From assembly GCA_940671915.1 (NCBI GenBank), contig CALNVZ010003434.1, positions 12,213,244 through 12,277,243 on the forward strand: a DNA stretch of 64,000 nt, given 5' to 3'. A program made the position numbers and the translations under genes. Below, one piece after another: positions 37,401 to 43,742 of the stretch. A model generated the notes under the pieces. That model was not told the origin of the DNA and did not search any database. It worked only from the letters and a program-made list of their open reading frames with translations. This DNA comes from Paracentrotus lividus. Taxonomy: Eukaryota > Echinodermata > Echinoidea > Camarodonta > Echinidae. The number at the start of each line of letters is the position of its first letter. Positions within the stretch are counted from its first letter, which is position 1.

Positions 37401-39004
37401 ACATCTGGACGAATTAACTTCCGACCCTAAGAATTAGGAATTTATTTTTCTCGACTTGAACAACTACTGTTTAACAATCTCCTGAATTCTCTATAATAAA
37501 CCAATATCTTCAATATGCCCTATTCTGACAGCAGCGCAGCACACTGAAATTTCACGAACCTTTCTATGTTTCCTCCTTGATAGCTGTTCAATCCCAGAAC
37601 TCGAGAAACGACTCCTGCCACAGCTAGCAAGAGGAGCAAGGCCCTGATAGGAAACGCAAGCTGTCGGCACTGACATTGATCGTCTACATGAGCGAGAACA
37701 AGTAGAGGGACTGTACGATTTACAAATTACGGGGCACCAAACTTGAGCTTGAGCGACTTTCAGAATTCAACCGTGAGATTAGTAGCCATGTCTTAGCGCA
37801 CAGCTCTCCATCAACGAGAATCATAGACATGAGGGTCTGTCGCCCAGAGCAGCGATCATGGCAGGTCATGAAACCTACCCAAGGTCCTATGATTCGAAAA
37901 ACCTAGGGCGGGGCGCGCCCGAAAAGACCAAACAATCTCTTACGTCACTGAACTAACGGGCAAAGCGCACACGCCTTGGCGAACAACGCGAGAACTCCTT
38001 CAGAATCTCTCTCCTCTCTCCTCTTAAGTTATCACCTGTGTACTGTTCCCCATGTAATTAGTTGACAACTAGCTTTAGGACGGTTTTATGAATATGGTCC
38101 CAGCCCCCTTGGACACCTTCCCCTAGGACAACTGTCCCCTGACAATTACTCCCTGGACCTGACTATGACCCCAACGAGGGGTAATTTCCTGAGGGTGGTT
38201 GCCCTTGTGCATAGTTGTCGTGCGGGAAATTTTAATTGGATACTTAATCCTAGGGGTAGTAGTCCATTGGGATACTTTTCAGGAAAGGGTGGGGTTGGTT
38301 GTCCATGTGGTAGGTACCCAGATATTCCCTGATGTCTTCTCATTTCAGGCTTGTTCAGACTTTATTGTATACAAGATTCATTGGTTTCCAACACTCCGTA
38401 CTAGGGAAATTGAATAAATATTTGGGTCTAGAAAGGGGCCATTTGTGATCTGAATTTTAGCTCTTGTCCTACATCCACAATTGTTTAATTAAACATTTTT
38501 GTAATCTCAAAATCTTCTGTCTGTACACTCAGTGGAATTTGCACTCCTATGGAAATTGATCATTTATGTCATAAGCCCATATACTCTGGAATTAACTTCC
38601 CCCAAGAATTAGGAATTTATTTTCTCTTGACAACTTTTAGAAATCTCTGAATTCTTATAATAAACCAATATCTTTCAATATGCCCTGACCAGCACCAGCA
38701 ACTAAATTCAAATTTTATGTTCTCCTTGATATGTTCAATCCAGATCGAAGAAGACTCTGCCAAGCTAGAAGAGGAGAAGGCTGATAGGAAACGCAAGCTG
38801 TTTGATCGTCACAAGAGAGAGACGGCAGAATTCAACCGTGAGATTAGTAGCCATGGTCTAGCGCAGCTCTCCATCAACGAGATCAGACATGAGGTCTTAG
38901 GAGGATCGCGACCGGTCTCTATGATCGAAACCCGGGGCAGCAACAACTCGTCACCGCGCAACGTCCGACGCGAGAACTCCTTCAGCTTCACGTCATCATC
39001 GTGA
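1920..39004 (+). CDS. TAOK: TAO-family Ste20/MAP3 serine-threonine kinase (whole gene span)
   Basis: TAO kinases phosphorylate MAP2Ks (p38/JNK branch) and Hippo-type kinases, and act on microtubules; this is family knowledge. Spliced exons give, in order: the family N-terminus ending in glycine loop [15 protein letters not shown] with the catalytic lysine, KEVRF with the alpha-C glutamate, hinge MEYCLGSAS, a damaged HRD loop, [32 protein letters not shown], then a Ser-rich linker and a long charged coiled coil (for example [23 protein letters not shown]). Vertebrate TAOK1 is about 1001 residues; the exons here sum to roughly 910 without the cassette. The domain order is complete. Exons 5, 12, 13, 15 and 18 contain indels while exons 1-4, 6-10, 16, 17 and 19 are intact, so I favour sequence error over a pseudogene. 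TAOK1/2/3 orthology cannot be split, and invertebrates usually have one gene. Confidence 0.93.
2052..5613 (+). other. TAOK intron 1
   Basis: A-T rich. It contains a possible degenerate 140-bp TIR element (3893-4032, listed separately), short ACATGTAC runs (for example 4581-4600) and A/T homopolymers. No gene seen on either strand. Confidence 0.75.
3893..4032. repeat. Possible degenerate MITE
   Basis: It begins ggggccccatatcatgaaa and ends aaccttttgtgttatggggc. The ends are imperfect inverted repeats and the interior carries gattgat/atcaatc motifs also found in the TIR element at 33457-33692. Boundaries are approximate and no target duplication was found. Confidence 0.4.
5614..5685 (+). CDS. 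TAOK: TAOK exon 2: catalytic lysine
   Basis: Twenty-four codons between acceptor ttttcaacag and donor gtaagc. It encodes GEVVAIKKM, holding the ATP-anchoring lysine, then a short linker (YNGKSSTE). Phase 0 at both ends. Confidence 0.93.
5808..5890 (-). ncRNA. tRNA-like sequence, Pol III relic or SINE head
   Basis: On the minus strand an A-box-like TAGCTCAGACAG is followed about 45 bases later by a B-box-like GTTCAAATCC, then a 3' end GATGGAATCCC. The spacing and order fit a tRNA. The 5' arm does not pair cleanly with the 3' acceptor arm and the anticodon arm is too long, so this is a decayed tRNA pseudogene or the head of a tRNA-derived SINE rather than a working tRNA. Confidence 0.5.
6234..6496. 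repeat. TIR MITE, 263 bp, AAT duplication
   Basis: Left end ggcccgaattcacaaagg and right end cctttgtaaattcgggcc are near-perfect inverted repeats, followed inward by inverted ggattctgcaaaa/ttttgcagaatcc. AAT flanks both sides. The interior repeats ggatcc-type words and has no coding capacity. Confidence 0.85.
7764..7860. repeat. Poly-C / poly-A tract
   Basis: A run of C is followed directly by about 28 A, then an A-rich stretch with scattered G. It may be the tail of an old retrotransposed insertion or simple sequence; nothing upstream identifies an element. Confidence 0.7.
9063..9164 (+). CDS. TAOK: TAOK exon 3: helix C and beta-4/5
   Basis: Thirty-four codons, phase 0 to phase 0, from acceptor tttatttag to donor gtgagt. 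It encodes [11 protein letters not shown], whose Glu pairs with the exon 2 lysine, and [10 protein letters not shown], a family signature. Confidence 0.94.
9741..9940. repeat. Two-copy direct repeat of about 100 bp
   Basis: Both units carry aataaacatttatgtctgta followed by tagtctatttagtctaaacc, about 100 bases apart. They differ by scattered substitutions, so this is an old local tandem duplication. Confidence 0.85.
10077..10118. repeat. (AAAAC)n microsatellite
   Basis: Six or more perfect aaaac units followed by an A run and a short CA repeat. Confidence 0.9.
11502..11582. repeat. Near-perfect 34-bp stem hairpin
   Basis: Arms 11502-11535 and 11549-11582 are reverse complements over 34 bases with one difference, which would be a G-U wobble in + strand RNA. 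The loop is 13 nt. The size resembles a miRNA precursor, but near-perfect pairing fits a young foldback or MITE remnant equally well. Confidence 0.85.
11819..11864 (+). CDS. TAOK: TAOK exon 4: hinge
   Basis: Forty-six bases from acceptor tttcag to donor gtaagt, encoding [15 protein letters not shown], the hinge segment diagnostic of TAO kinases. It ends one base into a codon. Confidence 0.94.
11865..14112 (+). other. TAOK intron 4
   Basis: Mostly anonymous A-T rich sequence. It holds a two-copy direct repeat at 13242-13497 sharing aaacaagatacaagaaac and gacactgctaattgctgaag. No gene or complete transposon recognised. Confidence 0.7.
13242..13497. repeat. Two-copy direct repeat, about 168-bp period
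   Basis: Two units carry the same roughly 80-bp core (caccaaatttca ... gacactgctaattgctgaag), starting near 13246 and 13411. The spacer between them is A-T rich and differs. Confidence 0.8.
14113..14265 (+). CDS. TAOK: TAOK exon 5: catalytic loop, with indels
   Basis: Acceptor ttccacag, donor gttagt. It opens cleanly with [26 protein letters not shown]. From about 14195 the expected catalytic loop is spread over three frames. Against the family there appears to be an extra T near 14196, an extra A near 14217, a missing A near 14228 and an extra CA near 14240. The net is +3, so the exon end is back in frame (EHGTVKL). Fragments of IHRDIK and NILLT are visible. Four indels within about 50 bases look like raw-read error; a real lesion would kill the kinase. 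Confidence 0.85.
14875..14935 (+). CDS. TAOK: TAOK exon 6: DFG motif and activation loop
   Basis: Sixty-one bases from acceptor ctttcag to donor gtgagt. It encodes [21 protein letters not shown], with the metal-binding Asp and the activation-loop Ser of the family. The neighbouring exons supply the split codons. Confidence 0.94.
14936..15459 (+). other. TAOK intron 6, with foldback MITE
   Basis: Short intron whose central 154 bases (15135-15288) form an inverted-repeat element. The rest is anonymous. Confidence 0.8.
15135..15288. repeat. Foldback MITE, 154 bp
   Basis: Ends tcaccaagttgtt and aacaacttggtga are inverted repeats, continuing inward with tacgaatgactttacgaa against the complementary tgtaaagtcattcgta. 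There is no coding capacity. Target duplication not resolved. Confidence 0.8.
15460..15551 (+). CDS. TAOK: TAOK exon 7: APE motif and helix F
   Basis: Ninety-two bases between acceptor attatacag and donor gtcagt. It encodes [20 protein letters not shown] then [10 protein letters not shown], essentially identical to vertebrate TAOKs. It contains the APE glutamate and the helix F Asp. Confidence 0.95.
15552..16167 (+). other. TAOK intron 7
   Basis: No element or gene recognised. It includes a short G-rich run near 15971. Confidence 0.75.
16168..16343 (+). CDS. TAOK: TAOK exon 8: C-lobe end
   Basis: A 176-base exon encoding [20 protein letters not shown], the short C-lobe loop, and SRPSA with the conserved helix I Arg. 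Donor gtatgt follows TTATTACAG. The exon end and its donor are echoed in the repeat array that follows. Confidence 0.95.
16317..16640 (+). repeat. Decayed tandem array containing the exon 8 donor border
   Basis: The exon end and donor (ccagtgcaac ... ttattacag|gtatgtttgtag) recur as degenerate copies near 16422, 16485, 16541 and 16590. Each has a form of cccaagtgcaac, most have a form of ttattacag, and CT-rich spacer lies between. The copy ending at 16508 keeps an intact ttattacag|gtatgtttgtag donor. A CT microsatellite (16387-16414) lies in the first spacer. Confidence 0.8.
16907..17071 (+). CDS. TAOK: TAOK exon 9: post-kinase segment
   Basis: Fifty-five codons, phase 0 to phase 0. It encodes [20 protein letters not shown], matching the family segment straight after the kinase domain, then an acidic end (EDLEASTDD). 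Confidence 0.94.
17072..17642 (+). other. TAOK intron 9
   Basis: No gene. A G run at 17536-17547 is the only marked feature. The acceptor is a tandem cagcag. Confidence 0.75.
17643..17798 (+). CDS. TAOK: TAOK exon 10: Ser-rich linker
   Basis: Fifty-two codons encoding a Ser/Asn/Asp-rich low-complexity linker ([18 protein letters not shown]), equivalent to the vertebrate TAOK linker with SSQSSSVNS. The acceptor is NAGNAG (tgcagcag), so a one-glutamine splice variant is possible, starting at 17643 or 17646. Donor gtaaga. Confidence 0.92.
19622..19816 (+). CDS. Candidate TAOK cassette exon (exon 11)
   Basis: Exactly 65 open codons between a strong acceptor (ccccccctcag) and donor AAG|gtacag, phase 0 at both ends. 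Skipping or including it therefore leaves exons 10 and 12 in frame. The product (begins [18 protein letters not shown], ends LRIREKRK) is Ser-rich with basic ends and has no counterpart I recognise in vertebrate TAOKs. G+C is well above the flanks. It could instead be an exon of an unrelated nested gene. Confidence 0.6.
21879..22090. repeat. GGGGTGTTTCA-type MITE, 212 bp (uninterrupted copy)
   Basis: Ends ggggtgtttcat and gtgaaacacccc are inverted repeats, with inner inverted gttaagtagacttaaagtcg / cgattttaagtctacttaac. A second copy at 30253-31225 is interrupted by a TTAA element. Here the corresponding site is an intact gttaag at 22048-22053. Confidence 0.88.
23817..23979 (+). CDS. TAOK: TAOK exon 12, with frame slips
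   Basis: Acceptor ttgcag, donor gtatat. The long frame gives [19 protein letters not shown], then RDVAIVRTS, and resumes with [12 protein letters not shown]. The conserved stretch between reads best in another frame ([13 protein letters not shown]) from about 23904 to 23938. That segment matches the family IRT...VVTRQ region, so two compensating indels lie within 40 bases. Sequence error is the simplest explanation. Confidence 0.85.
24721..24898 (+). CDS. TAOK: TAOK exon 13: start of coiled coil, one base short
   Basis: Acceptor tgcctag, donor gtatga. It encodes [20 protein letters not shown] followed by [15 protein letters not shown], the conserved first coiled coil. The exon is 178 bases but 179 are needed to keep phase. 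The frame breaks at gttaaaagctag, whereas downstream copies of this segment read gttaaagagctag. A single missing G near 24852 explains the stop. Confidence 0.9.
24721..25480 (+). repeat. Five-copy tandem array carrying the exon 13 donor border
   Basis: After the true exon, four degraded copies start near 24944, 25091, 25250 and 25404 (period about 150). Each repeats gagctgagagataaa, ttcaaccagtgtgtgcaa and gctagataaactct; most end with agaaaaaggtatg, so the donor is repeated too. Copies differ by many one-base indels as well as substitutions. Confidence 0.9.
25687..25814 (+). CDS. TAOK: TAOK exon 14: coiled coil
   Basis: A 128-base exon encoding [20 protein letters not shown] followed by [12 protein letters not shown], matching the family stretch with EEKKFQQHI...LNSFLESQK. 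It ends two bases into a codon with donor gtaagt. Confidence 0.93.
25925..27319. mobile_element. TIR element of 1.4 kb, host of a nested foldback element
   Basis: Left end ggggagactggggtaatta (continuing tggcccc) and right end ccccagtctccccc, preceded by the complementary ggggccataatt, are inverted repeats flanked by TA on both sides. The right end carries a doubled ccataattacccc block. Another inverted ccataattaccc/gggtatttac pair lies near 26114-26148. No transposase frame is visible, so it is non-autonomous. Superfamily not assigned; a TA target is compatible with Tc1/mariner types. Confidence 0.8.
26591..27079. mobile_element. Foldback element of 489 bp nested in the TIR element
   Basis: Arms of about 190 bases are nearly perfect inverted repeats (ggggtattcatttgtctcgc ... 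gagacaaatgaataccc), with cgtagtctat and tgatcactttttgcgagagtg on both sides. A G+C-rich centre of about 100 bases separates them. TA flanks each end. It folds into a very long hairpin, and arm similarity suggests recent movement. Confidence 0.9.
27481..28010 (+). repeat. Five-copy tandem array carrying the exon 15 acceptor border
   Basis: The acceptor and exon start (tag|caattggacagtactc...) recur at 27481, 27594, 27712, 27821 and 27962. Each copy is followed by variants of gaaggagcatgaggc, and most also by aatggctcc and acaaggagca. Spacing is 109-141 bases. The last copy runs on into the rest of exon 15. Confidence 0.88.
27964..28152 (+). CDS. TAOK: TAOK exon 15: coiled coil, frame damaged
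   Basis: Acceptor cttcaacag, donor gtgagt. Fragments in different frames match the family: [30 protein letters not shown]. The end should read ...EQDQLRE into exon 16. The observed 189 bases do not keep phase between exons 14 and 16, so at least one indel is present; the 3' part suggests several. Confidence 0.8.
28153..29560 (+). other. TAOK intron 15
   Basis: Dominated by the tandem-monomer element at 28373-29215. The remainder is anonymous A-T rich sequence. Confidence 0.8.
28373..29215. mobile_element. Tandem-monomer element (GCCTCCGCC head, four monomers of about 155 bp)
   Basis: It starts gcctccgccacgaagtggc, runs into a gtccgtccgtacgtcc microsatellite (28418-28490), then about four near-identical monomers containing cgatatctcaagaaccg, gaacttcaaactgaggg and aaaggtcaagggtcacagag. 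It ends with ggcggaggcatat, an inverted echo of the start. This matches the general plan of non-autonomous elements with a central satellite-like array in marine invertebrates; the family is inferred. Confidence 0.85.
29561..29800 (+). CDS. TAOK: TAOK exon 16: conserved coiled coil
   Basis: Eighty codons, phase 0 to phase 0, donor gtcagt. It encodes [32 protein letters not shown] and [15 protein letters not shown], all strongly matching TAOK tails. No damage seen. Confidence 0.95.
29873..30255. repeat. Outer TIR element interrupted by another MITE
   Basis: Left end ctaggacaactaccc and right end ggggtagttgtcctag are inverted repeats. Their interior is split by the TGTTGCATAAAA element at 29924-30190. 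Confidence 0.75.
29924..30190. repeat. TGTTGCATAAAACTT-type MITE, 267 bp
   Basis: Ends tgttgcataaaactt and aagttttatgcaaca are perfect inverted repeats. The interior repeats aaaactccggtta several times in both orientations. It sits inside the element at 29873-30255. Confidence 0.88.
30253..31225. repeat. GGGGTGTTTCA-type MITE interrupted by a TTAA element
   Basis: Left part 30253-30423 and right part 31184-31225 together match the uninterrupted copy at 21879-22090 (shared gtgatgcgtaatata and ttaagtctactt). The break falls exactly at a TTAA. Confidence 0.9.
30424..31183. mobile_element. TTAA-target MITE copy 1 (piggyBac- or Kolobok-like), 760 bp
   Basis: It begins ccctaatcagactg and ends cagtctgattagtg, flanked by TTAA at 30420-30423 and 31184-31187. 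Next to each end is a G-run/C-run palindrome around ccatcatgg. No coding capacity. The TTAA target plus a CCCT terminus suits piggyBac; Kolobok also uses TTAA. Confidence 0.88.
31550..31745. repeat. G+C-rich tandem repeat with CCAAT boxes
   Basis: About 2.3 units of roughly 84 bp sharing gattggtcgtt, aatcaccgggcgc/aatcatcgggcgc and ggctgggggcgcgctat. CCAAT words occur in both orientations. It lies directly beyond the 3' side of the Penelope fragment and may belong to its terminal repeat. Confidence 0.7.
31800..32830 (-). pseudogene. Penelope-like retroelement fragment (RT C-terminus and GIY-YIG nuclease), broken
   Basis: Read on the minus strand, 32652-32669 encodes YVDDTF, the reverse-transcriptase catalytic motif, preceded by a leucine/arginine-rich segment and followed by IAFLDTMV and TVYRKPTTP. 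Further on, 32070-32090 gives VVYKIPC and 32031-32054 gives VYIGETGR followed by ERMKEH, a GIY-YIG endonuclease core. RT followed by C-terminal GIY-YIG is the signature of Penelope-like elements. The frame is broken repeatedly and the N-terminal RT is missing, so this is a 5'-truncated dead copy. Confidence 0.88.
33148..33360 (+). CDS. TAOK: TAOK exon 17: conserved coiled coil
   Basis: Seventy-one codons, phase 0 to phase 0, donor gtgagt. It encodes [20 protein letters not shown] and [14 protein letters not shown], near-identical to the vertebrate block. No damage. Confidence 0.95.
33457..33692. repeat. GGGGTGTAACAC-type MITE, 236 bp
   Basis: Ends ggggtgtaacacaaagactt and the complementary aagtcttttgtgttacaccc are near-perfect inverted repeats. 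Both continue inward for about 50 bases (acgattgattaaaagttacg). A TAG flanks each side. Confidence 0.88.
33952..34897. mobile_element. TTAA-target MITE copy 2, with assembly gap
   Basis: It begins ccctattcagactgg after TTAA (33948-33951) and ends with cagtctgaactagccg, followed by ttaca instead of TTAA. A G9/C8 palindrome (tcaatttga centre) lies inside the left end. The interior is related to copies 1, 3 and 4. Confidence 0.8.
34118..34142. other. Assembly gap, 25 N
   Basis: Twenty-five consecutive N between an A run and tttcacat, inside the TTAA MITE. The round length suggests a placeholder of unknown true size. Confidence 0.99.
36141..36350 (+). CDS. TAOK: TAOK exon 18: coiled coil, heavily degraded sequence
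   Basis: Acceptor attcttag. Fragments in several frames match the family: ALR.LD at the start, then LQERLR, then HQKEIKEL...RVSI (near 36291-36335), equivalent to the vertebrate QHDRELRELEQRVSLRR. No long frame survives. The surrounding 1.9 kb shows the same insertion-rich texture, so I infer poor read quality. The 3' boundary is uncertain. Confidence 0.65.
36610..38010 (+). repeat. Noisy duplicate of the last intron and last exon
   Basis: This stretch aligns collinearly with 38030-39000. Shared landmarks include ttaggacg-ttttatgaat, atttgtgatctgaattttag, tttatgtcataagccc, aagaattaggaatttatttt, ataataaaccaatatctt, aggaaacgcaagctgt and aattcaaccgtgagattag. The left copy is about 400 bases longer, almost all through one- to few-base insertions. 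Confidence 0.92.
38744..39004 (+). CDS. TAOK: TAOK exon 19: C-terminus
   Basis: Eighty-six codons plus TGA (39002-39004), from acceptor tcaatccag. It begins [20 protein letters not shown], which matches the vertebrate [20 protein letters not shown] register, then [20 protein letters not shown] and a Ser-rich tail ending FSFTSSS. It is shorter than the vertebrate TAOK2 tail. This is the clean copy of the duplicated region. Confidence 0.93.
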   Translation: MEEDSAKLEEEKADRKRKLFDRHKRETAEFNREISSHGLAQLSINEIRHEVLGGSRPVSMIETRGSNNSSPRNVRRENSFSFTSSS

Positions 39005-40751
39005 GGAAGGGGATGCTCCTTTTTATTTCTTATTATTCGTAATTATTATTTCTGCCAATTTTGTTTTTTGAGTTTGACTGCGGATTATTATTCTTACATC
39101 GTTTTAACGAATGGTCACCTTCCCGCCCCAAGCACCTGATGTAGACGATGCTTTGAGCTCTGTACAGACACATGACCCCTTTGTCTTGAGAGGAGTTTGT
39201 GTTTGTTGGTGGCCCTGTTCTATCCCTAATGTACTACATATGATATACATTCAATGAATGTTAGTAAAAGGATATATAATAGCTAATGCTTGGTAAGATA
39301 TTTGCTGAGATAATAGCTGCATGGTTTGAATATGCAATAATATTGAATAGTGTGTAGATCCAGCAATGATAATATCATCAATGTTTGCCCTGTTAGAAAT
39401 AATAATGTAAAGTTCAGGTTCTAGCATGGTGTGATTTAGATACAGTATTTAGATCAGTTTCATTGGCTACCCCATTGCTTATGGAAGCAGTTCTGTCATG
39501 GTTTCTGTAATAACCCTAGTGGATCAAGATAATTTAGACAGGCTTGCTTGTTAATGGCTGTCTGTGTGTAAATTTCTCATGCTCACAGCATTAGAGTTCA
39601 CAAATACCATGTTGAATATGATGCATAAAACAAAATATAATGTATAACCCTGGTATGTATGGCACAAATTATTTGGATTTTATGTTCAACCACATTAAGA
39701 GTAAAACTTTTTATGAAAGTGTATGAGATATGACACATTTCCATCTATATGTAAGTTGTGGTAAGTGGATTTTGTTGCAATGAAGGGGGGGGGGGGGGGA
39801 CGGTACAAGTCAAAGATATTTTATTAAAAAGAGTGTAATAATATAACCAGAGTTTGAATTGGTTGTCTGATAGCTAAGACTTTTGACAAACCTTTGAAAG
39901 AGACGCCATATTGCTGTTATTTATTAGAATTTTCATAACCAATACAATGCCCAGATGTAGATCATGCGTTCTTGGATTAGCCTATTTTCTGCAGACCCCT
40001 CCCCTTCTTGTTCAAAATGAGTTACTGTAGACTCGTTATTTTTTGACCTACTACTTGAAAATGGAATCATGTTCACAAATTAAATTAAACAAAGTTATCG
40101 ACTTAGTCCAGAGAATCTTATTATATCAACACTGGACTGTACTGCAAAAAATTAATGTCTGAAGTTTGGATATCTTAAAGACCATAATCTGGTGAAATAG
40201 TGTACTTTGTCTTTTATACTCTGCAAAACCATTCTAATTTTGAGTGTCCCGATTGTATACAAAATATCTTGTCTCCTCGAAGTTAATTTTCAAACCATAC
40301 GTTAAAAACCCCACATAAAAAGGCATGTGTGAGTAGTTTTACTATTTTTATCTGTCTTAGATTAGTTTCCCTTTTGTATGTGCATCTCTTTTTTTGGTGC
40401 TGTCTTTTATTTTTTTATCATCTATTTCACTGCTTATTGAAAAGCGCTTCCATGAAAACAACACTCCTCTGTACAGCATATAAATATATTATCATATGTT
40501 TTCACATTGGTTGTGCATGTGAAACACTTGGGTATCTAAACCACGGTGCAGACTGAATAGCATAGCTGACAACAGTTCTTGTATTGGAGGAATGATTCCT
40601 AAATTTTAACTTCCAATTTACTCTTATGGACCTTAAATGTCTTTTTTCCCCCTCAAAATTCTATCTGAAAGCTTACAAAATACTCAATGTTGCAATTTTC
40701 AATTTGTGGATATTTAATAATTGCTGTTAGAAGATTTGCGGGTATGGAATA

Positions 40752-40992
40752 CTGTATATGCCATATATTTCGTGGAGAAATTCAGCAGTTGGTGCGAATT
40801 TCTTGCATTGACATTACAAGCAAGTGCATATGTACATGATTCCAATGAAAGCACATTACCATTTGTGTGTATATGCAATGAGGGATTTCCATTGATTTTG
40901 GAAAATTCTGATCGCAAATTTCATCACATGCAAAATAGTCATCTAGTCCCATTCACCGAAATTGATGTCCGCGAAAAATATGGCATATGCAG
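40752..40992. repeat. CTGTATATGCC-type MITE, TA-flanked
   Basis: Left end ctgtatatgccatatattt and right end aaatatggcatatgcag are inverted repeats flanked by TA on both sides. It lies within the probable TAOK 3' UTR. Confidence 0.82.
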
Positions 40993-41473
40993 TAGTCTTC
41001 ATGCAAGGCAATAGCTGTATTGCACCATGAAATCCTTCCTTTTCACTACTATCACTGTGTGAACTCTACCAAACTTTACCACCAGAACAAACCCAGATCT
41101 GATAATTTGTGGACTGTGTCTGTATATATGGCATCTCATGTATAACTGCAGCATTTTTTTTGTAAGACCTGCAGTGACTTTGGGAAAGTGATTTTATGGG
41201 GGTTATTTATGTTTTACTTGTGAATTACTGAAAAATAGCTGCTATATGACGGATTTTTGACTTTTTTTTCCTTCTTGTGATTTTTAAAGTTTTTTTTTTT
41301 CCCCATTCTATGCACAGTGAAATATAAAGTATTGTACACAGTACTGCAAGAAAAAGTAAACTAAAACAGATGGATTGTGAATGCCATGCATGTATTAGTT
41401 CTGGAGGCTGTTGGTTAGAATGTAATATGCCCTAGAAAGATACAATTTCTCTTTTGTCAACTGACCACAATAT

Positions 41474-41479
41474 AATAAA
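41474..41479 (+). promoter_or_regulatory. Polyadenylation signal AATAAA (proximal)
   Basis: Canonical hexamer followed within 15 bases by a GT-rich stretch (tgtgttttg), a typical cleavage context. Confidence 0.5.
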
Positions 41480-42063
41480 ATGTGTTTTGCAACGTACATG
41501 TTAAAAATGTTTTGAGAGTGGTCTTATCAGGCCTATGGTTGACTTGATGTTTCTACATCATTTATTTCATAGAATTATCATCCTTTTCAGCATCACATTT
41601 ATAACTCTTCTCTTTGAAAATCAAAGTTGCTTTCAGTACACTATGATTGGATGTTGAATTTTGATTTTTATTATTTATATGCCACAATCTATTTTTTTTT
41701 CTTCAAATTGTGTGTTTTCACTTTTTTATTTGAATACCCTGTAGTATCTTGACCATAGTGACTAGATATAGATATTGTTACTATCGTACATAGAGGGATT
41801 GTAAAATATAGAAACCTAAGTTATCCCACTTTGAAGAATACCATGTATTATGTGGACATGAAATTAAGAGTATGCATCGCCTGGCAAAAAAAAAACGTAC
41901 TATCTTTACAATACATCTAAAATAGGCTATATCAACTGTATATGTCAAGTCATTGTGTATTTGCATAGGTATGACATAATTATGTAGGTGGGAGGACTAT
42001 TATAGGGTTATGTTGTATGTTTCAGAAGAAATAACTGAATGATATGTTTGTTAATTGAAATTG

Positions 42064-42069
42064 AATAAA
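42064..42069 (+). promoter_or_regulatory. Polyadenylation signal AATAAA (distal)
   Basis: Canonical hexamer in ttgaataaaaaaagccc, followed about 20 bases later by a T/G-rich stretch (tgttgttgct). It is the last candidate before repeat sequence begins. Confidence 0.45.
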
Positions 42070-42440
42070 AAAAGCCCAACAGAAATGTTGTTGCTATATA
42101 TCTATTACAAAACAATTAAATATTTCTTTTTTTTGTAATACAGGGGTACATCCAAAAAGGACATAAAATGGGCACAGGGGGCGCAAATCTGCTTTAAAAA
42201 AAAAAAAAGAGGCAGACACGGAAAGGGGCTCCAAATTCTGAGATTGATAGGCTTTTGGGTGCGGAGGCCAAAATCTAAGATTGGTGTGCCTAGGGAGGGG
42301 TGGGGGCTCCAAAATAAAAACATAAGATTGGCGCCATTAATAAAATGGAATGAAAGAGAAAATGTTTATGGTGAGCAAGAGCAAGAAGATAAAAGAGGGA
42401 GAAGATATGAGGTCCAAGGCTCATGCTCTTTTTGACTCAA

Positions 42441-42935
42441 TTTTATCAACCAAATCACTTATCACATTCAAGACAAGACAATAGCCTTTGATTTAATCAA
42501 CGTCAGGAATTGTACATTCATGCATATAAAGATATGTTTGATCGAGCTAATTAATGTCATTTTCATACCTTTTTGAGATCACTGAAGTGTAACTTATAAG
42601 GCTTCAATGATCGTGACTTGATCATTCCATTCTTGATGAAATGATATCCTTTCATTGGATAAACAATTCATCAAAACATGATTCCAAAATTAGTATTGCC
42701 AATTGAAATACTATGAATTGTATATCAAATGAAGCCATATTATGTAATCAATCAAAAACCTGAAAGATCAAGTTATGATTATCGAAGCATTACAAGCTAC
42801 GCTTTAGTGAAGATTTAATGGTATCAATTCGCTCGATCGAACATGTCTGTTCATGCAAAATGTTGATCAAATCAAAGGCTTTTGTCTTGTTTGTCTCGTT
42901 TTAAATTTGATTTATAATTTGGTTGATATGTTTTA
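42441..42935. repeat. Inverted-repeat (foldback) element, about 495 bp
   Basis: The left arm (atcaaccaaat ... gacaagacaatagcctttga) and right arm (caaaggcttttgtcttg ... atttggttgat) are diverged inverted repeats of about 65 bases. The A-T rich middle has no ORF. The preceding 42090-42440 is anonymous with a short A run. Confidence 0.7.
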
Positions 42936-43742
42936 ATGTTTAATTCACAATCACAGGCAAAGAATAAAAGTAAACAATAAAACTAATAATAATTTAATGA
43001 GATAAATATATTCGTTTTATTTAATGAATATCATATTACGTAACAGTTCAACTGATGCACGTAGATCAATTCATTGTAATACACATATCTCTTCAGCATG
43101 TTACTGTAAATTATCCAATTACTTCCACATGATTGTAATTGTTTCGGAAGCACACAACTTCACACATTTTCAACCAAAAAAATCAATGAAAAATTTACGA
43201 GTATAATATTCACATTCATGACTCTACCCACAATAACCTCAAAAAAGAGAGAAAGAGTGAAGACCATTGTGTCCATGTTGTGCTTTTGCATAATCTTGAT
43301 TACAGGATTCTATTGTCAGAGTTTGACACATAAACAGCAGAGTTTCTTGTTATATGAATGTTTGTTATTCCGAAAAGTACTTTTATAAAAAAGTATGTTA
43401 ATCAGAAAATGAACGACTTCGTTTATGCTGAATATTGTTTTTTTCAGTAGTTTTTTTTCTTTCCCCTGAAAATAATAAAGATCATTTCAATTACCAAATG
43501 CAAAGGTTTTATTCTGAAGTCAAGGGTTGGAGGCCTAGTCTGAAAGTGATAAAATGTCCTTTTATCTGAAAAAAAAAAAAAATAAATAAAAAAAATTAAG
43601 GTTTGATAATCCGAAAATGAAATAAGGAAAGTGAATTCATAAAACGAATATGGCTTGAGTAGTATTAGACTTACTTCATTTTATGAGTAATGAACCTTAT
43701 TGTATGTTAGGAAAAAACGAACCTTCAGAATGACAGATCTTA

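Larger units (their letters stand above)
39005..42085 (+). other. Probable TAOK 3' UTR
   Basis: A-T rich, no ORF of substance. It contains a G run (39784-39799) and a 241-bp MITE (40752-40992). Its end is set by the last AATAAA at 42064; an earlier one at 41474 could give a shorter form. Confidence 0.5.

Noticed and set aside
1920-39004. TAOK as a pseudogene because of frameshifts
   Set aside because: Introns and splice sites are intact, most exons are perfectly open and conserved, and damage is confined to patches with an insertion/deletion error texture.
40721-41014. 97-codon ORF in the TAOK 3' region
   Set aside because: It coincides with a TA-flanked MITE (40752-40992).
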